Positions 15,676 to 23,425 of a DNA stretch of 64,000 nt are shown here, one piece after another. Location of the stretch: positions 280,023-344,022 of the forward strand of contig NZ_FNAD01000005.1 of the NCBI RefSeq assembly GCF_900101745.1. The letters run 5' to 3'. How positions within the stretch are numbered: position 1 is the stretch's first letter; the number at the start of each line of letters is the position of its first letter. The position numbers were made by a program, and so were the translations under genes. This DNA comes from Glycomyces harbinensis (GTDB lineage: Bacteria > Actinomycetota > Actinomycetes > Mycobacteriales > Micromonosporaceae). Under the pieces are notes generated by a model. It did no database searches. It saw only the letters and a list, made by a program, of their open reading frames with translations, and was not told the DNA's origin.

Positions 15676-16071
15676 ATGACGGACCCCGACAGCGCAGCGC
15701 ACCGACCCGAACCGAGCCCCGGCGAGACCGTGAGGCGGGCCGTCCTCGGCGATGATCACGTCGACCGCTCCGACGCCGCCCGCACCGACTTCGACCGCGA
15801 CTTCGGCACGTTCATCACCGAATACGCCTGGGGCGGCGTCTGGTCCAGGCCCGGACTCCCGCGCCGCACCAGGCGCCTGCTCACCATCGCCGTCCTGTGC
15901 TCCCTGGGCTCCGAGGACGAACTCGTCATGCACGTCAGAGCCGCCCTCGACGACGACGTCCCGCCCGAGGAGATCAAGGAAGTCCTCCTCCACACCGCCG
16001 TCTACGCCGGCCTCCCCCGCGCCAACCGGGCCTTCGCCCTCGCCGGGCGGGTCGTCGCCGAGCGCGGCTGA
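15676..16071 (+). CDS. pcaC: 4-carboxymuconolactone decarboxylase
   Basis: The 131-aa single-domain protein of the CMD family decarboxylates 4-carboxymuconolactone to 3-oxoadipate enol-lactone. DFDRDFGTFITEYAWGGVWS and EEIKEVLLHTAVYAGLPRAN are the family's conserved blocks; the VLLHTAVYxGxP motif holds the catalytic His. ATG 15676 is preceded by GGAGGAGC at good distance, so the upstream ATG 15661 is less likely. It is the sixth enzyme of the operon and the partner of the unfused PcaD. The IclR regulator gene begins 26 bases downstream. Confidence 0.92.
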   Translation: MTDPDSAAHRPEPSPGETVRRAVLGDDHVDRSDAARTDFDRDFGTFITEYAWGGVWSRPGLPRRTRRLLTIAVLCSLGSEDELVMHVRAALDDDVPPEEIKEVLLHTAVYAGLPRANRAFALAGRVVAERG

Positions 16072-16097
16072 GGCCCGAACACGGATATGGTGAGCCC

Positions 16098-17024
16098 ATG
16101 CAGCCCGAGCCCACTGAGGAACGCGGACCCGAAACCGCCGCACCGCGCAACTCCGACTACGTGCAGACCCTCGCGCGCGGTCTCGCGGTCATCCGCGCGT
16201 TCTCGGCCGAGCGGCCCGAACTGACCCTCAGCGAGGTCGCCAAGGAGACGGGCCTGACCCGCGCCACCGCGCGCCGGTTCCTCCTCACCCTCACCGAACT
16301 GGGGTACGTGCGCGCCGGCGGGCGCCACTTCCGGCTCACGCCGAGGGTGCTCGAGCTCGGCTTCGCCTACCTGTCGAGCCTGAGCCTGCCCGAACTCGCG
16401 CAGCCGCACCTGGAACGACTGGTCGCCGAGGTGCAGGAGTCGGCGTCGGTCGCGGTCCTGGACGGCACCGACATCGTGTACGTCTCCCGGGTCGCCACCC
16501 GGCGGATCATGCGCGTCGCCATCAACATCGGGACCCGGTTCCCCGCCGTCAGCACGTCGATGGGGCGGGTCCTTCTGGCGGACTTGGACACTGAGCGGCT
16601 CGACGCGGCGCTGGAGGAGGCCCGGCCGGTCGCGTTCACGCCGTTCACGATCACCGACGAGGCCCGCCTGCGGGCCGAGATCGACCTGGTCCGCAGCCAG
16701 GGGTGGGCGTTCGTGGACCAGGAGCTGGAGGAGGGGCTGCGGTCGATCGCGGTGCCGATCCGGGACCAGTGGGGGAAGGCCGTGGCGGCCATGAACGTCT
16801 CCTCGCACACGAGCCGCAACGACCTCGACTCGGTGCGCCGCGACCTGCTGCCGCCCTTGCTGGCGGGCGCCGCGCGGGTCGCGGCGGACATGGCGATCAC
16901 CTACGGGACCGCCCAGGCCGAAACGGGGATTCGCGGTCGGCGGACCGTGACCGGCCCTTGCAGGGTGGGTGATCCTGAGCTGCGGTCGAGTCGAATGCCC
17001 TTGCGGCTCAGACGGATTCGATGA
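16098..17024 (+). CDS. IclR-family regulator of the pca genes
   Basis: The 308-aa protein has an N-terminal winged helix-turn-helix (about residues 22-75, LTLSEVAKETGLTRATARRF) and a C-terminal effector domain (85-265, with SVAVLDGTDIVYVSRVATRR). It belongs to the PcaR/PcaU/CatR group, which respond to protocatechuate or 3-oxoadipate. Cotranscription with the pca genes supports that role. The C-terminus is about 40 residues longer than usual, and the extension is antisense to the end of the convergent pcaF gene (17-base overlap), suggesting loss of an earlier stop. Candidate sites are at 10815, 10934 and 18235. Confidence 0.88.
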   Translation: MQPEPTEERGPETAAPRNSDYVQTLARGLAVIRAFSAERPELTLSEVAKETGLTRATARRFLLTLTELGYVRAGGRHFRLTPRVLELGFAYLSSLSLPELAQPHLERLVAEVQESASVAVLDGTDIVYVSRVATRRIMRVAINIGTRFPAVSTSMGRVLLADLDTERLDAALEEARPVAFTPFTITDEARLRAEIDLVRSQGWAFVDQELEEGLRSIAVPIRDQWGKAVAAMNVSSHTSRNDLDSVRRDLLPPLLAGAARVAADMAITYGTAQAETGIRGRRTVTGPCRVGDPELRSSRMPLRLRRIR

Positions 17025-18195
17025 CCACGGCGATGCCCTGGCCGACGCCGATGCAGAGCGCGGCGAGGCCGTAGCGTCCGCCTTCGCGGCGCAGCCGCCA
17101 CGCGAGGGTCGTCAGGAGCCGCGCCCCCGAGCAGCCGAGCGGGTGGCCGAGCGCGATCGCCCCGCCCTGCGGGTTGACGCGTTCGGGATCGAGTCCGGGC
17201 CAGGACGCCAGGCACGCGAGCGCTTGGGCCGCATAGGCCTCGTTGAGTTCGACCGAGTCGACGGCGTCCCAGCCGATCCCGGCGCGTGCGAGCGCCCGCT
17301 CGGCGGCCCCGACCGGTCCGATGCCGTAGCGGTGCGGGTCGACGCCGACGACGGCCCGGGAGACGATCCGGGCCAGCGGCCTGCCGTGCGCCTCGGCGGC
17401 CCTCTCGTCGCCGAGGAGGAGCGCGGCCGCGCCGTCGCTGAGGGGGCTGGCGTTCCCGGCGGTGACGGTGCCGGGCCGGTCGGAAGCGCTGTCGCGGAAG
17501 ACGGTGCGCAGCCCCGCGAGGATCTCGGGCGTGGTGTCCGGGCGGATCGCCTCGTCGCGGGGGAGCTCGGCGAGCGGTGCGATCTCGCCGTCGAAGCGGC
17601 CCGACTCCCAGGCGGCGTGGGCGAGCCGGTGGCTGCGGGCGGCGAAGGCGTCCTGGGCTTCGCGGGTGACGCCGAACTCCTCGGCGAGGATCTCGGCGCC
17701 CTCGCCCAGACTCACCGTCCATTCAGGATTCATGACGGGGTTGACGAGCCGCCAGCCCAGGGCGGTGTCGGCGAGTTCGAGGCCGCCGCGCTGGAAGGCC
17801 TTGTCGGTCTTGGGAAGCACCCAGGGGGCGCGCGTCATCGACTCGACGCCGCCGGCGATCGCGAGCCGGGCGTCCCCGCATTCGACGGCGCGGGCGGCCG
17901 CGACCACGGCCTCGGCGCCGGAACCGCAGAGGCGGTTGACGGTGGTGCCGGGGACCGAGGTGGGCAGTCCGGCGAGGAGCGCGGCCATGCGGGCGACGTT
18001 CCGGTTCTCCTCGCCCGCGCCGTTGGCGTTGCCGAGCACGACGTCGTCGATCGCGGCCGGGTCGAGCCCGGGGTCGCGGGCGACGAGCGCGCCGATCGCC
18101 TTGGCGGCCAGATCATCGGGGCGGACCTTCGCGAGGGCGCCGCCGAAGCGCCCGACGGGGGTGCGGACGGCGTCGAGGATGAAGGCGGCGCTCAC
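17008..18195 (-). CDS. pcaF: 3-oxoadipyl-CoA thiolase
   Basis: The 395-aa thiolase cleaves 3-oxoadipyl-CoA with CoA to succinyl-CoA and acetyl-CoA, the last step of the pathway. The nucleophilic Cys90 is in TTVNRLCGSGAEAV, and the acid-base pair is His in GGAIALGHPLGCSGA and Cys in ALCIGVGQG. Residues such as AGGVESMTRAPWVLPK are typical of PcaF/PaaJ thiolases. GTG 18195 was chosen because the conserved FILDAVRTPVGR follows immediately; an in-frame ATG at 18243 would add a poorly conserved leader. It is convergent with the IclR gene and shares an upstream motif with the aldehyde dehydrogenase. Confidence 0.9.
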   Translation of the reverse strand: MSAAFILDAVRTPVGRFGGALAKVRPDDLAAKAIGALVARDPGLDPAAIDDVVLGNANGAGEENRNVARMAALLAGLPTSVPGTTVNRLCGSGAEAVVAAARAVECGDARLAIAGGVESMTRAPWVLPKTDKAFQRGGLELADTALGWRLVNPVMNPEWTVSLGEGAEILAEEFGVTREAQDAFAARSHRLAHAAWESGRFDGEIAPLAELPRDEAIRPDTTPEILAGLRTVFRDSASDRPGTVTAGNASPLSDGAAALLLGDERAAEAHGRPLARIVSRAVVGVDPHRYGIGPVGAAERALARAGIGWDAVDSVELNEAYAAQALACLASWPGLDPERVNPQGGAIALGHPLGCSGARLLTTLAWRLRREGGRYGLAALCIGVGQGIAVVIESV

Positions 18196-18234
18196 GGCGC
18201 CGCCGGGTGCGTCTCGGACATGGCGGGTTCCAAG

Positions 18235-18251
18235 TGTTCGCATCGCGGATG
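18235..18251 (+). promoter_or_regulatory. Motif shared with the aldehyde dehydrogenase upstream region
   Basis: TGTTCGCATCGCGGATG is the second copy of AGTGTTCGNNTCGCGGA and lies 40 bases upstream of the pcaF GTG. TGTTCGC at 18235 and GCGAACA near 18264 also form a widely spaced inverted repeat. A binding site for the pca regulator is the simplest reading, though it has not been tested. Confidence 0.45.
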
Positions 18252-18455
18252 AACGTGCTCTGTGCGAACAATAATGGACGAGGGAGGGGTGCGCAAGACT
18301 CCGCTGTTGTGCCGAGGCGGCAATACCATCCCGAGCCCCCACCCACCACGGGGAAAGGTAGCTCCCACCTTCCCGCGGGGGTCCGACGAGAAGCGCGGGC
18401 CGCGCCTGTCACCCGATCGGGTGCCGTGGCGATCGCCACGGCACCCGCGGATCGA

Positions 18456-19823
18456 TCAGTCCCAGCTCAGCCCGGGGGCGTAGCGCCTCGGGCGGAGTTT
18501 CGCGATGAGCTGGGCCGCCACGTCGAAGAGGCGCCCCTGGGATCCGGGCGGGCCGACGAGCTGGACCGTCGCGGGCGCGCCGTCCGAGCGCATCCCCACC
18601 GGGACCACCAGCGCCGGAAGCCCCGCCAGCCCGAACGGCGCGGTGAACGCCGCCGCCCCGGCCAGGTGGCCCACGTTGGAGCGCAGCGTCTCCAGCGACC
18701 ACTCCTTCGCCTCCGGCGGCGCCGCGGGCATCCCCGGCGTCACCAGCAGGTCGTAGTCCTCCAGGTCGAACCAGTCCTCCAGGTGCCGGCGCACGCGGTT
18801 GCCGTCGCCGAGCACCCCGCCGAACAGGCCGCGCAGATACGTCCGCTCGCCGACCGACACCAGGCGCCTCGTGCGCCGCTGGAGCCCGTCCGGCCCGCAC
18901 TTGAGGCTGCGCAGGTACGCGGCGCACGTCCACGCGCCCGAGGACGCCGGAGTCAGCCGCGCGCCGAAGCGCGGCTTGGCCCGGAACGTGTCGTGTCCCA
19001 GGTCCGTCAGCGACCTGACGGCCTTGAGCAGCCACTTCGTGGCGTCGTCGTCGACGCGGGCGGGCAGCGGCGCGATGTTGGAGGCCGCGATCCGCAGCCG
19101 TCCCGGGTCGCCGGTGGAGCGCGGATGCCGGTGCGTCAGCGCGGCATAGGCGAGCGCGGTGTCCTCCACCGTGGTCGCCATGACGCCGACGTGGCCGCCG
19201 AGCCAGTGGTCCGGGTCGGCGTTGATGTCGGCCGGGACGTGCTCGGGGCTGAACGCCACGATCCCGCACGCGGCCGCGGCGGTGCGCACACCGCCGGCCG
19301 AACCGGGCCCGTCGAGGCCGATGCCGATGGGGGCCGCGCCGGTGGCCACGGCCAGGGCCGTGCCGCCCGAGGGCCCGCCGATGCCGCGGTCGGGCCGCCA
19401 GGGATTGGCCGGGACGTTCCCGTCGTCGTCGGTCGCGGGCCACAGGCCCAGTTCCGACGACCGTCCGAAAGCGACGATCACCGCGCCGGCGCCGCGGATG
19501 CGCTGCACCGCCTGGTGATCGGTGTCCGCGATCGGCAGGACCGCGGCGTTCGAGCCCAGTCGCGGGGCGTGCCCGGTGACCGGGAGCTGCTCGCACACGG
19601 CGACCGGGACCCCCGCGGCGGGCAGGGCGTCGCGGTTCTCGATCTCGTCCACGGCCGCGGCCTCGGCGAGCGATTCGATCTTGCGGACGCTCGTGAGGGC
19701 GCCCTCGGACTCGCGGTGGTCCTCGATGCGGCGGAGGTGGTGGTCGACGACGATCGAGGCGTCGGCGTCGCCGCGCCGAACCGCCTTCGATATCTGCTGC
19801 GCGGTAGTTCCCGACCAGCTCAC
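18456..19823 (-). CDS. Amidase-signature family protein with altered catalytic residues
   Basis: The 455-aa protein clearly belongs to the amidase signature family (VPANPWRPDRGIGGPSGG, AAAACGIVAF, and the C-terminal GLPALVVPVGM). The Ser-cisSer-Lys triad is not intact. The Lys of the usual VAVKD motif is Cys77 (GVPVAVCEQ), and the cis-Ser of GGSSGG is Pro151 (GGPSGG). The nucleophile motif GGSIR is rebuilt as GPGSAGGVR with three extra residues, leaving Ser175 or Gly178 in that place. It may be a non-hydrolytic homologue or a different chemistry. GTG 19823 follows AGGA. It sits between pcaF and metB with no clear pathway link. Confidence 0.8.
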   Translation of the reverse strand: MSWSGTTAQQISKAVRRGDADASIVVDHHLRRIEDHRESEGALTSVRKIESLAEAAAVDEIENRDALPAAGVPVAVCEQLPVTGHAPRLGSNAAVLPIADTDHQAVQRIRGAGAVIVAFGRSSELGLWPATDDDGNVPANPWRPDRGIGGPSGGTALAVATGAAPIGIGLDGPGSAGGVRTAAAACGIVAFSPEHVPADINADPDHWLGGHVGVMATTVEDTALAYAALTHRHPRSTGDPGRLRIAASNIAPLPARVDDDATKWLLKAVRSLTDLGHDTFRAKPRFGARLTPASSGAWTCAAYLRSLKCGPDGLQRRTRRLVSVGERTYLRGLFGGVLGDGNRVRRHLEDWFDLEDYDLLVTPGMPAAPPEAKEWSLETLRSNVGHLAGAAAFTAPFGLAGLPALVVPVGMRSDGAPATVQLVGPPGSQGRLFDVAAQLIAKLRPRRYAPGLSWD

Positions 19824-19865
19824 TGCTCGTCCTTTCTCGCGGGGGACAGGGGTGCCGGTGCGGCG

Positions 19866-21011
19866 CTAGCCGAGGGCTCGGCGCAGGTCGGACAGGAGGT
19901 CGTCGACGTCTTCGATGCCGACGGAGAGGCGAACCAGGTCGCCGGGGACTTCGAGGGCGCTGCCGGCGACCGAGGCGTGGGTCATGCGCCCGGGGTGCTC
20001 GATGAGCGACTCGACGCCGCCGAGGGACTCGCCGAGCGTGAACACCTCGGTGCGGGCGCACACGTCGACCGCCGCCTGCTCGCCGTCCTTGTGGCGGAAG
20101 GAGACCATGCCGCCGTAGCGCTTCATCTGCTTGCCCGCCACGTCGTGCCCGGGGTGCTCGGCGAGCCCGGGGTAGCGGACCTCGGCGATCTTCGGGTGGC
20201 CGGCCAGGAACTCCGCGACGCGCTCGGCGTTGTCGCAGTGGCGGTCCATGCGGACACCGAGGGTCTTGACGCCGCGCAGGGTGAGGAACGCGTCGAAGGG
20301 GCCGGCGACGGCGCCCAGCGCGTTGTGGTGGAACGCGATCTTCTCCGCGAGTTCGTCATCGCCCACGACGGCCGCGCCGCCGACGACGTCGGAGTGGCCG
20401 CCCACGTACTTGGTGGTCGAGTGGACCACGACGTCGGCGCCCAGCGCGAGCGGCTGCTGGAGATAGGGACTCGCGAAGGTGTTGTCGACGACGACGATCG
20501 CGCCGCGGCGGTGGGCCAGGTCGGCGAGGTGCTCGATGTCGGCGATGTTGAGCAGCGGGTTGGTGGGCGTCTCGATCCACACCATCTTCGTGTCGGCGTT
20601 CATGGCCGCCTCGACGGCGGCGACGTCGGTGATCGGGGCCGCGGAGTACTTGAGGCCCCAGCGGGTCGCGACCTTGTCGAACAGGCGGAACGTGCCGCCG
20701 TAGGCGTCGTTCGGGATGACCACGTGGTCGCCGGGCCCCAGCAGCCCCCGCAGGATCGCGTCCTCGGCGGCCAGGCCCGAGGCGAACGCGAAGCCCCTGG
20801 TGCCGCCTTCGAGCGAGGCCAGGCAGGCTTCCAGGGCGGTGCGCGTGGGGTTGCCCGACCGCGAGTACTCGTACCCGCCGCGCAGGCCCCCGACCCCGTC
20901 CTGCTTGTAGGTGGAGGTCGCGTAGATCGGCGGGACGACGGCGCCCGTCAGCGGATCGGGCTCCTGCCCGGCGTGGATGGCGCGTGTGGAAAACCCGTGA
21001 CCCTCATGCAT
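19866..21011 (-). CDS. metB: Cystathionine gamma-synthase
   Basis: The 381-aa PLP enzyme of the Cys/Met metabolism family condenses O-succinyl- or O-acetylhomoserine with cysteine to give cystathionine. The PLP lysine is in VVHSTTKYVGGHSDV (near residue 200), and EYSRSGNPTR and TFASPYLQQPLALGA are family motifs. The product length equals that of mycobacterial MetB, but a cystathionine gamma-lyase has nearly the same sequence and cannot be excluded. Cystathionine beta-synthase is encoded far away at 54583, so both directions of transsulfuration are possible. ATG 21011 is the natural start. Confidence 0.88.
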   Translation of the reverse strand: MHEGHGFSTRAIHAGQEPDPLTGAVVPPIYATSTYKQDGVGGLRGGYEYSRSGNPTRTALEACLASLEGGTRGFAFASGLAAEDAILRGLLGPGDHVVIPNDAYGGTFRLFDKVATRWGLKYSAAPITDVAAVEAAMNADTKMVWIETPTNPLLNIADIEHLADLAHRRGAIVVVDNTFASPYLQQPLALGADVVVHSTTKYVGGHSDVVGGAAVVGDDELAEKIAFHHNALGAVAGPFDAFLTLRGVKTLGVRMDRHCDNAERVAEFLAGHPKIAEVRYPGLAEHPGHDVAGKQMKRYGGMVSFRHKDGEQAAVDVCARTEVFTLGESLGGVESLIEHPGRMTHASVAGSALEVPGDLVRLSVGIEDVDDLLSDLRRALG

Positions 21012-21122
21012 GTCCCTACGCTAACCGACGCGACTACCACTGCCCATGGATAGGCACGCTATCGTGCAGACAACACTCGGCATCTTCACAGATCTTCAGC
21101 AACGACACGGAGGGCTTGCCTC

Positions 21123-21386
21123 ATGGGCTTCGACGAAGTACACAAGATGGACATCACCGGCGACGGCAGCGATGACACGGTCGGCGTGCGACGCAACGAG
21201 GACGGCTCGGTGGAGTACCACGTGGACGTGGACGGCGACGGCGTCGCCGACATGAAGGCCGTCGACACCGACGGCGACGGCGTCATCGACACCGTGCTGC
21301 TCGACAACGACGGCGACGGCAAGTACGACGCCGCGGCCGTGGACCTCAACGGCGACGGCGAAGCCGACGCGGTGGCCGAGAAGTAA
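21123..21386 (+). CDS. Small DxDGDG-repeat protein
   Basis: The 87-residue acidic protein is made almost wholly of calcium-loop-like repeats: DITGDGSDD, DVDGDGVAD, DTDGDGVID, DNDGDGKYD and DLNGDGEAD, spaced 11 to 14 residues apart. Such D-x-D-G-D-G-x-x-D loops bind Ca2+ in EF-hand, dockerin and thrombospondin type 3 proteins. There is no signal peptide, so it is probably cytoplasmic, and the second half of an EF hand (the flanking helices) is missing. ATG 21123 has GGAGGG eight to ten bases upstream. A strong hairpin terminator follows. No specific family name is certain. Confidence 0.75.
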   Translation: MGFDEVHKMDITGDGSDDTVGVRRNEDGSVEYHVDVDGDGVADMKAVDTDGDGVIDTVLLDNDGDGKYDAAAVDLNGDGEADAVAEK

Positions 21387-21421
21387 AGCCCCCCTCGGCG
21401 GCGACGCCACACAGATTTCGC

Positions 21422-21454
21422 ACCGCGGGCGCCCCGGATCGGGGCGCCCGCGGT
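21422..21454 (+). terminator. Terminator hairpin
   Basis: A perfect 14-bp stem (21422-21435 with 21441-21454) and five-base loop lie 35 bases after the DxDGDG gene. There is no T tract, as is usual in high-GC actinomycetes. Confidence 0.7.
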
Positions 21455-21536
21455 CGTGTGCCGCAGGGCCGCACCGCGGCTGCGACGCCGGACGGCGCTT
21501 TCGGGTCGCCCCGCCCGACCGTGCGGTCGGACTGTC

Positions 21537-21572
21537 TTGTCGGACCCCCGTGTCACCCTTGTATTCGGGGGC
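21537..21572 (+). repeat. CCCCCG/CGGGGG intergenic repeat, copy 1
   Basis: TTGTCGGACCCCCGTGTCAC continues to CGGGGG at 21566-21571. The same layout (TCGGACCCCCGTGNCACCCT, 14-15 bases, then CGGGGG) occurs at 40810 and, with changes, at 40697 and 42313. The arms can pair into a hairpin. The start also resembles a TTGTCG-type promoter element, but no gene lies downstream on this strand before 22108. Confidence 0.5.
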
Positions 21573-21616
21573 CCACGGAAGTCCGTTTTGAAGGCTGGCG
21601 CCGGACTTGCCCGGAT

Positions 21617-22009
21617 TCAGGGAGTGGTCTCCCGCTCCTTGTCGGAGCGCTCGACGCAGAACTCGTTGCCCTCGGGGTCGGCCATGGTGGCCCAGCCGGT
21701 GCCGTCGGGTTTGCGGTGGTCGTCCACGAGCGTCGCGCCGAGGGCGATGAGCCGCTCGACCTCCTCGTCGCGGGTGCGGTCCTCGGGCGAGAGGTCGAGG
21801 TGGAGGCGGTTCTTGACCTCCTTGCCCTCCGGCACGTTGATGAACAGCAGCCCGGGCCGGCGGCCGTCGGCGCTGATGTAGTTCTCCTCGTGCTCCGGGG
21901 CGTTCGGTTCGTCCGGGTGCTCGATGTAGCCGGTGACCTCGGCCCAGAACAGGCTCTGCGCGTAGCCGTCGCGGCAGTCGAACGTGACTTGATTGATTCT
22001 CGAAACCAT
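21617..22009 (-). CDS. VOC (glyoxalase/bleomycin resistance) family protein
   Basis: The 130-aa protein has the two beta-alpha-beta-beta-beta modules of the VOC superfamily: INQVTFDCRDGYAQSLFWAE at the start and a C-terminal TGWATMADPEGNEFCVERSD, where the Glu is a usual metal ligand. KNRLHLDLSPEDRTRDEEVE is the linker strand and helix. Proteins of this actinobacterial subgroup have unknown substrates; metal-dependent isomerisation, dioxygenation or drug binding are all possible. It stands alone, divergent from msrA. Confidence 0.8.
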   Translation of the reverse strand: MVSRINQVTFDCRDGYAQSLFWAEVTGYIEHPDEPNAPEHEENYISADGRRPGLLFINVPEGKEVKNRLHLDLSPEDRTRDEEVERLIALGATLVDDHRKPDGTGWATMADPEGNEFCVERSDKERETTP

Positions 22010-22107
22010 GCACCGACGTTAATGCGCCCGGGTGGGCGGCGGCGAGGGAAATACGCCGCTTCGCCGTCGTCGTGGACGGTGTAGTTCCTGCGTGACAGAC
22101 TTGCCCG

Positions 22108-22710
22108 ATGAGCGTCACGCACCCGATCCTGAAGCACCCCGTCGAAGGCTCCCCCGGGCCCGGCGCCGACATCGCCTACTTCGGCATGGGCTGCTTCTGG
22201 GGCGCCGAGCGGCTGTTCTGGCGCGTCCCCGGCGTCTGGACCACCTCCGTGGGCTACATGGGCGGCAACACCGAGAAGCCCTCCTACGAGGAGGTCTGCA
22301 CGGGCCTGACCGGCCACGCCGAAGTCGTCCGGGTCGTCTTCGAACCCGAGAAGGTCGACTACGAGGACCTGCTCAAGGTGTTCTGGGAGAACCACGACCC
22401 GACGCAGGGCATGCGCCAGGGCAACGACATCGGCAGCCAGTACCGGTCCGTCGTCTTCACCTCCACCCCCGAGCAGCAGGCGACCGCCGAGGAGGGCAAG
22501 ACCGCGTTCGAACCGCTGGTGCGCGCGGCCGGGCTCGGCCCGATCACCACCGCGATCGTCCCCGCCGGCGCCTACTGGCTCGCCGAGGACTACCACCAGC
22601 AGTACCTGCACCACAATCCGAACGGCTACTGCAACCACGGCCCCAACGGCCTGACCTGCCCGATCGGCGTCGTCAAGGCGCAGGTCGAGGTCGCGCCGCC
22701 GAAGGCCTGA
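22108..22710 (+). CDS. msrA: Peptide-methionine (S)-S-oxide reductase
   Basis: The 200-aa enzyme reduces the S-epimer of methionine sulfoxide in proteins. The catalytic Cys29 is in YFGMGCFWGAERLFW, followed by GNTEKPSYEEVCTGLTGHAE and the substrate-binding YWLAEDYHQQYL. Two resolving-Cys candidates lie near the C-terminus (YCNHGPNGLTC). ATG 22108 begins the conserved N-terminal extension of MsrA. It is immediately upstream of the SigK locus, whose Mycobacterium counterpart responds to redox state; a functional tie is possible but unproven. Confidence 0.93.
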   Translation: MSVTHPILKHPVEGSPGPGADIAYFGMGCFWGAERLFWRVPGVWTTSVGYMGGNTEKPSYEEVCTGLTGHAEVVRVVFEPEKVDYEDLLKVFWENHDPTQGMRQGNDIGSQYRSVVFTSTPEQQATAEEGKTAFEPLVRAAGLGPITTAIVPAGAYWLAEDYHQQYLHHNPNGYCNHGPNGLTCPIGVVKAQVEVAPPKA

Positions 22711-22741
22711 GCCGGGCGGCGCAGAAAAGCGCCGAGGCGAC

Positions 22742-22768
22742 CCATCCGCTCCCCGTGCGGCTCCGAAC
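22742..22768 (+). promoter_or_regulatory. SigK-type promoter of sigK-rskA
   Basis: CCATCC (22742-22747), a 16-base spacer and CGAAC (22764-22768) match the -35 and -10 pattern known for mycobacterial SigK promoters (CCATCC, 15-16 bases, CGAAT). The start codon of sigK lies about 40 bases downstream, so the sigma factor probably drives its own operon. Confidence 0.65.
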
Positions 22769-22807
22769 CACCATCGAGAACGCCGACCTAGCGCGGGGAG
22801 CGCGATG

Positions 22808-23425
22808 ATGTTTGACCAAGGGCCTGAAGCCCGACGCCGACAGGACCAGCCGCGCCTGTCCGTCGTGGCGGGCGCCGAGCCCGCCACGGCCGAAGCGCTG
22901 CTGCACCGCACCGCGCTGGGCGAGGACGACGCCTTCGCCGCGCTCTACGACCTCATGTCCGGGCGCGTCTACGGCCTGTGCCTGCGCATCGTCCGCGACC
23001 CGGCCCAGGCCGAAGAGGTCGCCCAGGAAGTCCTCGTCGAGGTGTGGCGCACCGCGACCCGCTTCGACGAGCACCGCGGCTCGGCCTCGGCGTGGATCAC
23101 GACGATCGCCCACCGCCGCGCCGTCGACCGGGTCCGCTCCGCGCAGGCCGCCGGGGACCGGGAGCGGCGCGCCGCCGCCGAGTCCGTCGAACCCGAGTAC
23201 GACCAGGTCGCCGAGGCCGCCGCCGGGCGCCTGGAGCACCGCCAGGTCCGCCGCTGCCTCAAGACCCTGACCGAGCTCCAGCGCCAGGCCGTCACCCTCG
23301 CGTACTACGGCGGGCACACCTACCGGCAGGTCGCGACCCTGCTGGACGCGGCCGTGCCCACCGTCAAGTCCCGCATCCGCGACGGGCTCGTCAAACTGCG
23401 CGACTGCCTGGAGGTGGCCCGATGA
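22808..23425 (+). CDS. sigK: ECF RNA polymerase sigma factor SigK
   Basis: The 205-aa ECF sigma factor has region 2 at about residues 37-105 (AFAALYDLMSGRVYGLCLRI, then WRTATRFDEHRGSASAWITT) and region 4 at 145-200 (ELQRQAVTLAYYGGHTYRQV). The sequence is of the SigK group, and the downstream zinc-binding anti-sigma factor supports this. ATG 22805 or 22808 is used; GGGGAGCG precedes. It overlaps rskA by four bases. Two promoters of matching consensus (22742 and 24265) define a likely regulon of sigK-rskA and the oxidoreductase/fasciclin pair. Confidence 0.9.
   Translation: MFDQGPEARRRQDQPRLSVVAGAEPATAEALLHRTALGEDDAFAALYDLMSGRVYGLCLRIVRDPAQAEEVAQEVLVEVWRTATRFDEHRGSASAWITTIAHRRAVDRVRSAQAAGDRERRAAAESVEPEYDQVAEAAAGRLEHRQVRRCLKTLTELQRQAVTLAYYGGHTYRQVATLLDAAVPTVKSRIRDGLVKLRDCLEVAR

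Noticed and set aside
18207..21053. A very long forward open frame opposite the amidase and metB genes
   Set aside because: It is a shadow frame caused by GC-biased third positions. The minus strand has two conserved enzymes there.
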